64,000 bases of DNA from Cyclobacteriaceae bacterium. GTDB lineage: Bacteria; Bacteroidota; Bacteroidia; Cytophagales; Cyclobacteriaceae. Position 1 is the first letter of the stretch, and each line of letters starts with the position of its first letter. The DNA lies in the NCBI GenBank assembly GCA_028285445.1, contig JANQPQ010000044.1:62001-126000 (forward strand), given 5' to 3'. A program made the position numbers and the translations under genes. The notes below the pieces were generated by a model, which worked only from the letters and a program-made list of their open reading frames with translations, did not search any database and was not told the DNA's origin. Of the stretch, positions 36,281 to 44,726 are shown piece by piece.

Positions 36281-37187
36281 TGCTTCCAGTTCTAAATCTT
36301 AACATTTTAATCTTGCCTCGTTCATTTGCTACCTCCAGAATCTGCAAATTTCTGAGTCGACCTACGGGTAATGTTATTCGATCAATGAACTCCTCCTTGT
36401 TATACATTTCCATCCCCAAACCACTTTTATCAAATACCTGATAAATAACCGCATTGTCGGCAATCATTATGTGTAATTGCTCCCGCTTCCTGTTCCAGTC
36501 ATCAACATTGGCATTAGAAATCATGCGTATAACTTGCGTGTAATCGTTTGTTTTAAGAAATAATTGTTCGTGATGTCTTTTCCCGAGCATGGTTCTTCTG
36601 ACTGTATCGGGCAAATAATAGGCGGAGTTTACAACCAGGCAGATCTCCCGCTCTCTTGTCTCAAATGCTATACATCCTTCTGCACTTCTCATTATCAAAG
36701 GCGATTCATTCTCCACCAGGAGATGCAAGTCCAGGTCCTCTTTTATCGGTTCGCCGGTGTAAGCGTTATAGAAACAGAACTCGCAAGTTCTTGACCGTTG
36801 TGAAAGGACTTGCCAGCTAATAACCGCAAGCAATAATAGTAGCGCTGGAGTACCTATTAATAAACTCCTATTTCGCACTTTACCCTTTCCTACACCCTGA
36901 GCATTTTTCGCCTTAAATTCAAACCAACTGGCATAACCTGCATAGCGACTGAGAAGGTTGAGTATATCAACCCTTGGCACCTGGTCTTTATCGGACTTAA
37001 TATGTGTATAGAACCACTTTTCACTGACCCTGTTACTTACCTGCTCCATCAAGTCCTGTTGAAAATTAGCAATCTCCTCTCCCTTCCAATCCTCAATTAT
37101 TGGGCTATTACCAGGATACCGCTCTCTAAGTCGAGACGCTATTTTCTTTTTTAAACTGCTGAAGTACTCTCTGTCAGTAGTCTTCAT
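36273..37187 (-). CDS. Single-span membrane protein with N-terminal HTH-like domain
   Basis: 304 aa from the ATG at 37187 (MKTTDREYF); 23 residues of upstream open frame are not supported. The N-terminal cytoplasmic domain (to about 100) contains VSEKWFYTHIKSD and VDILNLLSRYAGYASWFEF, which I have the impression recurs in Bacteroidota membrane proteins and which looks like a small HTH or effector-binding module. One membrane span (about 112-130) leads to a periplasmic part with a CEFC motif and a beta-rich C terminus. Function unknown. It is divergent from the vWA gene, sharing an upstream palindrome. Confidence 0.65.
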   Translation of the reverse strand: MKTTDREYFSSLKKKIASRLRERYPGNSPIIEDWKGEEIANFQQDLMEQVSNRVSEKWFYTHIKSDKDQVPRVDILNLLSRYAGYASWFEFKAKNAQGVGKGKVRNRSLLIGTPALLLLLAVISWQVLSQRSRTCEFCFYNAYTGEPIKEDLDLHLLVENESPLIMRSAEGCIAFETREREICLVVNSAYYLPDTVRRTMLGKRHHEQLFLKTNDYTQVIRMISNANVDDWNRKREQLHIMIADNAVIYQVFDKSGLGMEMYNKEEFIDRITLPVGRLRNLQILEVANERGKIKMLRFRTGSND

Positions 37188-37245
37188 TTTGACCAAATAT
37201 AACCCCTGGAGTGGCTCATTACCCAATTGGCAATTTGTAGGCTTT

Positions 37246-37272
37246 TTGTAAAACAATTTACAATCGTTTTAC
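37246..37272. promoter_or_regulatory. Nested inverted repeats in a divergent promoter region
   Basis: Two perfect repeats overlap: TTGTAAA-N4-TTTACAA (37246-37263) and GTAAAAC-N11-GTTTTAC (37248-37272). They lie in the 151-base gap between the divergent genes at 37187 (minus) and 37339 (plus). A shared regulator site is likely; the regulator is not identified. Confidence 0.55.
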
Positions 37273-37338
37273 CAGCAATCTGCTACCGGGTTCCTCGCGG
37301 GGGCCGTTATGTTGAGGCAATTTTTAAAACAAAATGTA

Positions 37339-38925
37339 ATGAAAAAAAATCTTAGTGTTCATTTAAGTAGGAACGTTAAAAAGAGCAAGTTCTTATTTGC
37401 TTGCATCCTGGGGCTAATCTTGATCGTAGCTGGTTGTCATGACTCCGGTAGGTTCAGAGGCAGTCATCACATAGCACCACCGCCAACGGCTCAATTACAA
37501 GATTCGGAGAGTTTGGTGCATAACACGGAAGAGTATGACCTGTTAGTAGATAATCCATTTAAGACCACATGGGATGACCCGCTCTCTACATTTTCAATAG
37601 ACGTAGACAATGCTAGCTACAGCATGATGAGAGGCCTGATTGAGGACAATCGCGTGCCCCCGAAAGATGCCATTCGCATCGAGGAGTTAATAAACTACTT
37701 TGATTATCAGTATCCGGAGCCTGGAGATGAGCATCCACTTGCTATTTCCACCGACCTGGTTACCTCTCCCTGGAGCGAGGAAAATCAGATTCTACGCATA
37801 GGCCTGCAAGCCAAAAGGTTAGATCTGGAAAACCTCAAACCAAGCAATTTAACCTTTCTGATAGATGTTTCAGGATCAATGCAAAGTCCGGATAAGCTCC
37901 CGCTGGTCAAAAAATCAATAAAACTGCTCCTGAACAATCTCTCGGTGAATGACAAAGTGTCTATCGTTGTGTATGCCGGCAGTTCGGGTTTGGTATTGCC
38001 AGCAACGGCAGTAAGTGACGAGAATCTCACCGGGATCATTCGAAAAATTGATGCTCTAGAGCCAGGCGGGTCCACCGCTGGTTATGCGGGAATAGAACTC
38101 GCTTATCAGACGGCTATGAAAGAGTACATGGAAGGAGGCAATAACCGTGTTGTTCTTTGTACTGATGGAGATTTTAATGTTGGGGTTTCTTCCTCCAGCG
38201 AGCTTGTACGGCTTATTGAGGAGAAGCGTCAATCTGGCGTGTATCTGACTATTTGCGGCTTTGGTATGGGAAATTACAAGGATGGTCGTATGGAGCAAAT
38301 TAGCAACGCCGGCAACGGCAACTACTTTTACGTGGATAATGTAAAAGAGGCTGAGAGAGTATTTTCAAAGCGCATGAGGGCCAACATGTTTACAGTGGCA
38401 AAGGATGTCAAAATACAGGTGGAATTCAATCCGCAACATGTTCAAGCCTATAGGTTAATCGGTTATGAGAACCGGGTGATGGCCAAGGAAGATTTCAACG
38501 ACGATAAAAAGGACGCAGGAGAGTTAGGAGCTGGACACACAGTTACTGCTTTGTACGAGGTCGTACCAGTGGGGGTAGAATTTGAAGTTTCGTCTGTTGA
38601 CGATCTGAGATACCAAAGTTCGAAATCTAGCAAGGCCGGCAGGACAAAGGAGTTAGCAACAGTAAAATTGCGCTATAAGCCGATTGGGAGTGAGGCCAGT
38701 ACTTCTCTTGTAGAGCGTGTAGACCTGAATGCAAAGTCTGCCAGTGATGACATGACCTTTGCCATGTCTGTGGCGAGTTTCGGCATGATCTTGAGGGATT
38801 CACCTTATAAGGGCTCCTCCAGTCTTGAGCAGGTACTGGAAATGGCAGAAGACAATACCAACGACAATGAAGACAGGGAAGAATTTGTGAGGTTAATTGA
38901 GAAATACAGACTGCTGAGGGATTGA
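37339..38925 (+). CDS. Von Willebrand factor A-domain lipoprotein (YfbK-like)
   Basis: 528 aa from the ATG at 37339; an ATG at 37309 would add 10 residues. The leader ends at VAGC (Cys33). Next comes a vWF-like N-terminal domain (TFSIDVDNASY, about 80-110, IRIEELINYFDY), then a vWA domain with MIDAS motif DVSGSM (about 176-181), TDGDFNVG and a C-terminal DUF3520-like part (LATVKLRYKP, AMSVASFGMILRDS). It probably binds partners in the envelope via a metal ion. It precedes a TPR protein gene by 38 bases, with a hairpin over its stop codon. Confidence 0.93.
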   Translation: MKKNLSVHLSRNVKKSKFLFACILGLILIVAGCHDSGRFRGSHHIAPPPTAQLQDSESLVHNTEEYDLLVDNPFKTTWDDPLSTFSIDVDNASYSMMRGLIEDNRVPPKDAIRIEELINYFDYQYPEPGDEHPLAISTDLVTSPWSEENQILRIGLQAKRLDLENLKPSNLTFLIDVSGSMQSPDKLPLVKKSIKLLLNNLSVNDKVSIVVYAGSSGLVLPATAVSDENLTGIIRKIDALEPGGSTAGYAGIELAYQTAMKEYMEGGNNRVVLCTDGDFNVGVSSSSELVRLIEEKRQSGVYLTICGFGMGNYKDGRMEQISNAGNGNYFYVDNVKEAERVFSKRMRANMFTVAKDVKIQVEFNPQHVQAYRLIGYENRVMAKEDFNDDKKDAGELGAGHTVTALYEVVPVGVEFEVSSVDDLRYQSSKSSKAGRTKELATVKLRYKPIGSEASTSLVERVDLNAKSASDDMTFAMSVASFGMILRDSPYKGSSSLEQVLEMAEDNTNDNEDREEFVRLIEKYRLLRD

Positions 38926-38940
38926 TTAAAATCCCTCAGC
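38913..38940 (+). terminator. Hairpin over the vWA stop codon
   Basis: A perfect 11-bp stem (GCTGAGGGATT 38913-38923, AATCCCTCAGC 38930-38940) with a 6-nt loop includes the TGA stop of the vWA gene. No T-run follows (CCTTTACC), so it may attenuate expression of the TPR gene, stabilise the mRNA end or be a weak terminator. Confidence 0.45.
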
Positions 38941-38963
38941 CCTTTACCTCAAATCATACAACC

Positions 38964-40226
38964 ATGAAATCAACCCTAGTGCTATTGATAATAATGGCTG
39001 GCACCATTGTACAATCTCAGCCTCGCGTCAATTGGCCAGAAGACACGGCCAGAGCAAAAGAGGCAAATGCTCTCTATAAGGACGCCATGCTCAAAAAAAA
39101 CTACCCAGAGGCCATTACCCACTTAAGCTGGTTATTAGAACATGCCCCGGATTTTAACCCTGCTATATACATTCACGGAGATAAAATCTATTCGGAATTG
39201 GTAAGGATTGAGAACGATCCTAAAGACAAACAGTCATTACAAAATCTTCATTTGAGTCTTTATGATAAGCGTATTCTTTACTTCGGAGAAAAGGAGAGGG
39301 TCCTTAACCGAAAGGCTTTAACCGCTTACAAATACTGGTCGAAGAGAGCCAGGCAAAGCGAACCCCTGCTCGCAATTTATGATAGCATATTTGCTTTTGA
39401 GGGGAACCACTTGATCAATTCCAACTTACCTGCCTATATGCAAGTAATTAGATTGAACAAAAATGTTCTTACTATGGAAGGAATACTCTACCGATATGAT
39501 TTAGTAAAGGCAATTATCGAGGAAAGAGGTTTGCAACATAAGTATGGTAAAATCGTGGATGATATCCTTATTAGCTCAGTCACTATGGATTGTGATCTGG
39601 TCGAAAACCGATTTGGATTGTCGTTTATTAATCAAGAGACAAATAGCAGTGCTAAAAGATTGGTGAGCCTTGCTTTAGCCTATAACTGTAAAGATTTCAC
39701 CGCCTTTTGGAAGGCTCTAGCGATGCTTAACGAGTCACAACCAAATTTTAATTTTACAATGCTACTGGCCTCACAAAAGATCAATCAACAGTCTCTACAG
39801 GAGGCGCGGGTGTTTTACCAAAAGGCCTTGACTCTTACCAATGACGCCCAAAAGCAGTCGGCTATTTACCTAACTCTAGCTCAAATTCGATTTAGGGAAA
39901 GGCGTTACTTGGAGGCCAGACAATTGGCAAAGGAAGCACTGCAACTAGAGCCAACTTCAAAGGAAGCTCATCTACTGATTGGAAACTTGTACCTCAATAG
40001 CTTTGATATCTGTAAAGAAGGGAAAACCCAGGCTGAGGACAGGGCGGTGTTTATCGCTGCCTACGAGTCTTTCAAAAAAGCTGGAGACATCAAGCTGATG
40101 AAGCTTGCTTACAACCAATTTCCTAGCAAAGTAGATTTGCACTGGGCAAACCTCCAAGAAGGAGAAAAATTTCAAATCGGCTGTTGGATAAACAGCACTG
40201 TCACCTTAGTGGCCCGACAAGATTAA
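38964..40226 (+). CDS. TPR-repeat exported protein
   Basis: 420 aa from the ATG at 38964 (MKSTLVLLIIM), with a signal peptide (to about residue 20). A helical-repeat protein: tetratricopeptide-like units include ANALYKDAMLKKNYPEAITHL near the N terminus and KQSAIYLTLAQIRFRERRYLEARQLAKEALQLEP and EAHLLIGNLYL near the C terminus (split here). Probably a periplasmic scaffold. It follows the vWA gene on the same strand, so the two may work together. Exact partner unknown. Confidence 0.75.
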   Translation: MKSTLVLLIIMAGTIVQSQPRVNWPEDTARAKEANALYKDAMLKKNYPEAITHLSWLLEHAPDFNPAIYIHGDKIYSELVRIENDPKDKQSLQNLHLSLYDKRILYFGEKERVLNRKALTAYKYWSKRARQSEPLLAIYDSIFAFEGNHLINSNLPAYMQVIRLNKNVLTMEGILYRYDLVKAIIEERGLQHKYGKIVDDILISSVTMDCDLVENRFGLSFINQETNSSAKRLVSLALAYNCKDFTAFWKALAMLNESQPNFNFTMLLASQKINQQSLQEARVFYQKALTLTNDAQKQSAIYLTLAQIRFRERRYLEARQLAKEALQLEPTSKEAHLLIGNLYLNSFDICKEGKTQAEDRAVFIAAYESFKKAGDIKLMKLAYNQFPSKVDLHWANLQEGEKFQIGCWINSTVTLVARQD

Positions 40227-40266
40227 ATGATGGGAAATTGCCTACCCGGTATCAGCCGCGGAAAAG

Positions 40267-42249
40267 CTACTCTTCCACGGTTAGCAGCCAGGCATCAGGG
40301 AAAAGGAACTGCTGGATTTGCCGATACTTATTCCGCTCAATACGCACGGCATCCATACTATCAGAATCGTAAAATACGGTTACATAGTAATAGCCCTTCT
40401 CGCTGGAATAACCATAACTGTTATCAAAGCCGCTGTTAATCAACTGGTCACTGTAGCGTTTGGCGTTCTCCTCAATGCTAAATGACCCAACTACAACATA
40501 GTGGCCGAGATCCAGTTCCAGAGGGTGATTACCTCGTTTTACAACCACTGGTGGCTCGTCATCAATTGGTGGCTCAACAACCTGAACTGTGTCCTGGGGA
40601 ATTTGTTGCTCCACTACCAAAGTATCGGGCTGTGTAGTGGTAGTGTCTATTGGAACTACCGGCTCTATCCTTACAGTATCAACTGGAGCTACCTGCACCG
40701 TATCTGGTTGCGGTACGGGCTGGGGTTCAAGTTCTGGTTCTGGCTCTGGTTCCGGTTCAGGTTCTTCCACCACCGGAGGCGGTTCAACCTGGGTAGTGTC
40801 TTGTGGTATTTCTTCGATCTGCTCTTCAATCTGCTCCTCCGGTTCCTGTTCAAAGTCATCGTCTTGCCTGGCACTGCGACGACGCGGATCCCGATCTTTT
40901 ACTTGGCCAAAAGTCAGGTTCATGCCAAATCTAACATTTGCCCTTTTGGCCCGAGCAGGGTAAAGTGCCGAAAGTATATTTTCTGAGGCTGCATATAATT
41001 GAACCACCCCAAGCCTTAGCGATAGACCGCCTCCAATATTTCCGAGAGAGCCATTTTTGTAGGTAGCGGTAACAACTGTATTGAGAAGTCTTCTAAACTT
41101 AAATCCATAAGAGAGCGCAAAAGCCGTATTGATGTCCCCTTCAAAAAAATCTGAATACGCGGTAGCTCCGAAATTATGCATATTTAGAAGTTCAATATTT
41201 GCTCCCATATAAACTCTTGGAATTAGCGCACTTGAATAAGTAATGCCCTCAGTTTCCACCAGCTCATACAGCCGTTCTAATGAATCAAGTTCCTGTTGAA
41301 CAAACTCGTTGGATATGTTCTGATCATTGTTCAATAAGTCAAGGACATCAAACCCACTATAAGAATAAGTTACTGCATTCACGCCGTAGCTCTTTGTAAA
41401 GTCTTTCCATTTTATTGAGCCGATGTCGGTAGCTGAGGCTGTCAATGTTATCAAGTCATTCACTCTATACTTGGCTCCAATGTCGAAAGCTGTGCCCCTA
41501 TTCCCGAAGTTTAGCACATTGTTTTTAAGAAAATCAGAGCTGCTGATGTTGGAGTCAAACAGATCACTAAATCCTGCAGTATTAATAGTAAAAGCATCAT
41601 TACTAATAAATACGCTATCTATCCTGCTTAAGAATCGACCATTGAGATTGTCTGTGGTAAGATTAGCTACCCCATAAAGTAACTTCAGCCGACCCCCAAT
41701 ATATAGCCTATCGGTAATGCGTCTTCCATAGCCTAGAGCTACCTCGTGGAATGCAGTAGCTTTCCCGGAGAAACCGTCCAATGTAAAAGCCCTATTGGCA
41801 TTCCTTGGGTCTGCTGGTCCGAAAAGTGCCCACTCAATGGCATCCTTCGGAAATGTTAATGCCCCATTAATTCTACTGTTTACAGCCAAAGAGAAGTAGT
41901 TCCTCTTTATCCTTAGGCCCAGGTAGAAAAGATTGAGATCTACATTGGTTTCAATGCGGTTTATATCTTTTAGAATATTAACAAAGTTCGTTGAATCGAA
42001 CTGCAGGGAATCGTCAGCACGTCTGGTGAATATCTCATTAAAACTCAACCTATCTGCATTGGCGGAGGCATAGATAGACGACAGGCCAGGAAATCCAATT
42101 ATCACTCTATGCTCAGGGAAAAGAGCAGGATTAAGCTGATTCGCCTGACCAACCGTTCGGTTCAGTTTGTAAAACGGAATTTGACTTTGCCCAAAGGCAA
42201 GAGTGGAGAAGGCTAATACGATGACGGCAATTATATATCTAATCAGCAT
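40267..42249 (-). CDS. DUF5723-family outer-membrane-like protein with C-terminal SPOR domain
   Basis: 660 aa. A signal peptide (about 1-20) precedes a beta-barrel-like DUF5723 region (about 22-450) with NQLNPALFPEHRVIIGFPG near the N terminus and SLRLGVVQLYAAS near its end. A Pro/Glu-rich linker (about 470-570) follows, then a SPOR domain (about 590-658: YVVVGSFSIEENAKRYSDQL, GYYYVTVFYDSD). SPOR domains bind denuded peptidoglycan glycans, so the protein may tie the outer membrane to the cell wall. Its start overlaps the preceding lipoprotein's stop by one base (TAATG), so the two are translationally coupled. Domain order is inferred from motifs, not a search. Confidence 0.85.
   Translation of the reverse strand: MLIRYIIAVIVLAFSTLAFGQSQIPFYKLNRTVGQANQLNPALFPEHRVIIGFPGLSSIYASANADRLSFNEIFTRRADDSLQFDSTNFVNILKDINRIETNVDLNLFYLGLRIKRNYFSLAVNSRINGALTFPKDAIEWALFGPADPRNANRAFTLDGFSGKATAFHEVALGYGRRITDRLYIGGRLKLLYGVANLTTDNLNGRFLSRIDSVFISNDAFTINTAGFSDLFDSNISSSDFLKNNVLNFGNRGTAFDIGAKYRVNDLITLTASATDIGSIKWKDFTKSYGVNAVTYSYSGFDVLDLLNNDQNISNEFVQQELDSLERLYELVETEGITYSSALIPRVYMGANIELLNMHNFGATAYSDFFEGDINTAFALSYGFKFRRLLNTVVTATYKNGSLGNIGGGLSLRLGVVQLYAASENILSALYPARAKRANVRFGMNLTFGQVKDRDPRRRSARQDDDFEQEPEEQIEEQIEEIPQDTTQVEPPPVVEEPEPEPEPEPELEPQPVPQPDTVQVAPVDTVRIEPVVPIDTTTTQPDTLVVEQQIPQDTVQVVEPPIDDEPPVVVKRGNHPLELDLGHYVVVGSFSIEENAKRYSDQLINSGFDNSYGYSSEKGYYYVTVFYDSDSMDAVRIERNKYRQIQQFLFPDAWLLTVEE
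40724..40765. repeat. Imperfect hexanucleotide repeat in the DUF5723-SPOR linker
   Basis: Seven 6-base units of the form GGTTCN (with two variants, AGTTCT and GGCTCT) encode the alternating Glu-Pro stretch of the linker. Gain or loss of units would change linker length without breaking the frame. Confidence 0.6.
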
Positions 42250-43847
42250 TAGCCCGCGGTAAATTCGAATTGAGTTTGGATACCAATAAAAATTACTATC
42301 TGGTAGCTATCTAATACCCTAACCGATTGGGTACCATTGTTGGAGGTAGTTACACTCGCGCGCACGCGAATTGTGCGTGCATTTTTTATAGCATCTATCT
42401 TGGTTTGGGTAATTTCTACCAGTCTGGATTCTTCACCGGGAGCTGTTACATTGCCTGCTCCATCAATAACAGCAGCCGGCACAATAGTCGGGTCGCCCTC
42501 TACCAATTCCGCCAGGAGGTTTCCTCCAGCGTCCAGAAACTCCACCTGTATGTCGGCTTCAAATGGCAACTCATTGCTTACCAGTACCTGTATAAAAGCA
42601 AAGTCAAGGTCTTCCAAATCCTCACCTTCAAAAGCAAAGTCGTTAAACGCCTCCAGGTTGGAAATAGACCCAAAAAGAGGCAACTCCAATCGCATGCCGA
42701 TGTTTACCTTGCTTGTGTCAACAACAAAATTTGAAACTGGCCCGGAAGGATTCATGATACCATCAAGTTGGTAGACAACCCGATTGGGTAAACTGGAAAC
42801 AATGGCCGGAATGTTTGAATTAGATTGATTTACCTCTATGTTGCTTGTGACGGAGCCACCGAAATTATTCAAATCTGGAGCATTTATTACTGGTGCAGGC
42901 GTAGGGCCCGTTAGCGTAAGAGGGGGGCCTGGCAACACGGAGGTAGCCACCAGATTGTTCGCCATATTCACAGCAATTGGCAACCCTAGCTCATTTTCGA
43001 AGGTAAACTGTGCCTTTGGGTCTTCGATATTAATAGCTCCTGTTTGTACATTATCAAAGAACTTAATGTTGATAGTGTCCATTTCAGAGGTAATGGGAAC
43101 GTTGGACCCCAGATTACCAAATATTGCTTGAAATAGAGGGCCTTGCACCTGGAACGAGATATTAAACTGCTCCCCGGCTCCGATCGGGTTTCCGTCATCA
43201 ATAATGTTTAGGTCAACTGTAATTCTGAAGGCATTAGTAGCCGTTCCGTTATCCGTAAGATCCATCACCACGCCAGCCAAATCATTTGAGTTGGCAAATT
43301 GGCGATCCCCTGGGGTGCCATTGAAGTTATAATTCTGATTCAACGGTGTCCCATTGCTTGTTAATGCATCAAGAGTAATAGTGAAGTTGCCAGCCTGTGA
43401 AAAGTTCCAATCAATGTCTGTTTGCAATGTGCCGCCTTTCAGAAATACTGAGTCAAGTTGCTCGCCGGCGCCAGCAGTAGGGTAGGTAACTACAAAACTT
43501 TGTGAGACGTTAAGTTGGCCTGAAATAGGCCCAGGGGGAACTGGAACAGAGGTATTAATAGTATGGCTCGGAACAGAAAATATAGTTTCTGCTGTCTGCG
43601 AAACCAGGTTTTCCTCATAAGCTAAAGTGATCAGGCCGTCGGTCCCAACATCAACAATACTGGTACTATCCGACTCCAACAGGAAGTCATCAAAGCCCAA
43701 CCGGGAATTAGCCAATGGAACAGCCAATTTGGGATTCCACGTGTATTGAGCAATCTTATCAATTTCGTCGAGTTCTTCTAAGCAAGAGACAATGAAGACC
43801 GTAACCGAGATAATTAGTAGACCTGGAATCTTTACTACTTTCATCAA
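42249..43847 (-). CDS. Large beta-rich lipoprotein, unknown function
   Basis: 532 aa. The leader ends at IVSC (Cys22). The mature protein is Asn/Thr/Gly-rich with repeated beta-type strands and no recognised domain, such as SRLGFDDFLLESDS near its start and VLDSYQIVIFIGIQTQFEF at its end. It is first in a two-gene unit with the DUF5723-SPOR protein (one-base overlap). It may be a surface or periplasmic partner of that protein. The start may be the second ATG (43844). Confidence 0.7.
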   Translation of the reverse strand: MMKVVKIPGLLIISVTVFIVSCLEELDEIDKIAQYTWNPKLAVPLANSRLGFDDFLLESDSTSIVDVGTDGLITLAYEENLVSQTAETIFSVPSHTINTSVPVPPGPISGQLNVSQSFVVTYPTAGAGEQLDSVFLKGGTLQTDIDWNFSQAGNFTITLDALTSNGTPLNQNYNFNGTPGDRQFANSNDLAGVVMDLTDNGTATNAFRITVDLNIIDDGNPIGAGEQFNISFQVQGPLFQAIFGNLGSNVPITSEMDTINIKFFDNVQTGAINIEDPKAQFTFENELGLPIAVNMANNLVATSVLPGPPLTLTGPTPAPVINAPDLNNFGGSVTSNIEVNQSNSNIPAIVSSLPNRVVYQLDGIMNPSGPVSNFVVDTSKVNIGMRLELPLFGSISNLEAFNDFAFEGEDLEDLDFAFIQVLVSNELPFEADIQVEFLDAGGNLLAELVEGDPTIVPAAVIDGAGNVTAPGEESRLVEITQTKIDAIKNARTIRVRASVTTSNNGTQSVRVLDSYQIVIFIGIQTQFEFTAG

Positions 43848-44026
43848 CTTACCAATTAAGGGTTATTTCTGGTTCGTTTATACTCCTCATTAGCCCTTGG
43901 TAACAAACTCCGACTGCTTAGCTAACCAATTATTAGTGATTTTGCCGAAAAGCCACGGATTGATTCTTCCGTACTTGGTGAATCATTACTTTAGGCGGTA
44001 AATATAGGATTTATAGCAGGAAAGCC

Positions 44027-44638
44027 ATGAAGACCAGCGAATTAAACAAAGAATTGGGCAATGTAGATATTTATTTGCTTGACCAAATTTTGAAAGAGCG
44101 GTTTGAGCCCGGAAGTAGGATACTTGACGCGGGTTGCGGAGAAGGGCGCAACCTGACTTACTTTCTCAGAAACAATTTCGAAGTATTTGGCGTCGACCAG
44201 GAAGCTATGGCTATTAAAATGCTTCGCATGTGGGCACGTTCAATAAGTGAACAATCAACAGCTGATAACTTCCAGGTTGGAGACATAACTAGTTTGAACT
44301 TTCCAGCTGCAGTATTTGATGCAGTGATAAGTAGTGCGGTTTTGCATTTCGCAAAAAATCTAAGTCACTTCCATGAGATGATAGCCGAAATGGTAAGGGT
44401 ACTGAAGGCCGGTGGCACGCTTTTCTTGAGAATGACCTCCAACATTGGTTTAAAGGATCATCAGGCCGATGGCGATCTTCATAAATTAGCGGATGGATCT
44501 ACTCGCTTCTTGCTGACGGAACAATTGATTGAAGAACTGGCCACCAAATACAAGCTGGAGAAACTTGAACCACACAAACATGTCTCAGTGGAAGGTAGGC
44601 GGGTAATGAGTACGCTAGTATTGACCAAAGGGCAGTAA
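44027..44638 (+). CDS. Class I SAM-dependent methyltransferase
   Basis: 203 aa, cytoplasmic. Motif I ILDAGCGEGRNLTYF (about 33-47), the acidic end of strand 2 (VFGVDQE), FDAVISSAVLHF (motif for strand 4) and VRVLKAGGTLFLRM (motif post-III). The TehB/UbiE-like layout is clear but the acceptor is not known. It stands alone, 88 bases before the Cys/Met PLP enzyme gene on the same strand. Confidence 0.88.
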   Translation: MKTSELNKELGNVDIYLLDQILKERFEPGSRILDAGCGEGRNLTYFLRNNFEVFGVDQEAMAIKMLRMWARSISEQSTADNFQVGDITSLNFPAAVFDAVISSAVLHFAKNLSHFHEMIAEMVRVLKAGGTLFLRMTSNIGLKDHQADGDLHKLADGSTRFLLTEQLIEELATKYKLEKLEPHKHVSVEGRRVMSTLVLTKGQ

Positions 44639-44726
44639 CTGTTTAGATTTAATATTAAGTATTAGTTTTTCTCAACCTGTTCACGAACTCTGTTGCTACC
44701 TAATTGGTAATTTTAATTGTAAAGAA

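Noticed and set aside
40589-40963. Plus-strand open frame rich in Gly-Ser repeats
   Set aside because: It is the antisense of the Pro/Glu-rich linker of the DUF5723-SPOR gene; low complexity and codon pattern are explained by the minus-strand gene.
43849-43903. TTACCAA/TTGGTAA inverted repeat upstream of the 532-aa lipoprotein
   Set aside because: 7-base arms separated by 41 bases are expected by chance in AT-rich intergenic DNA; no other support.
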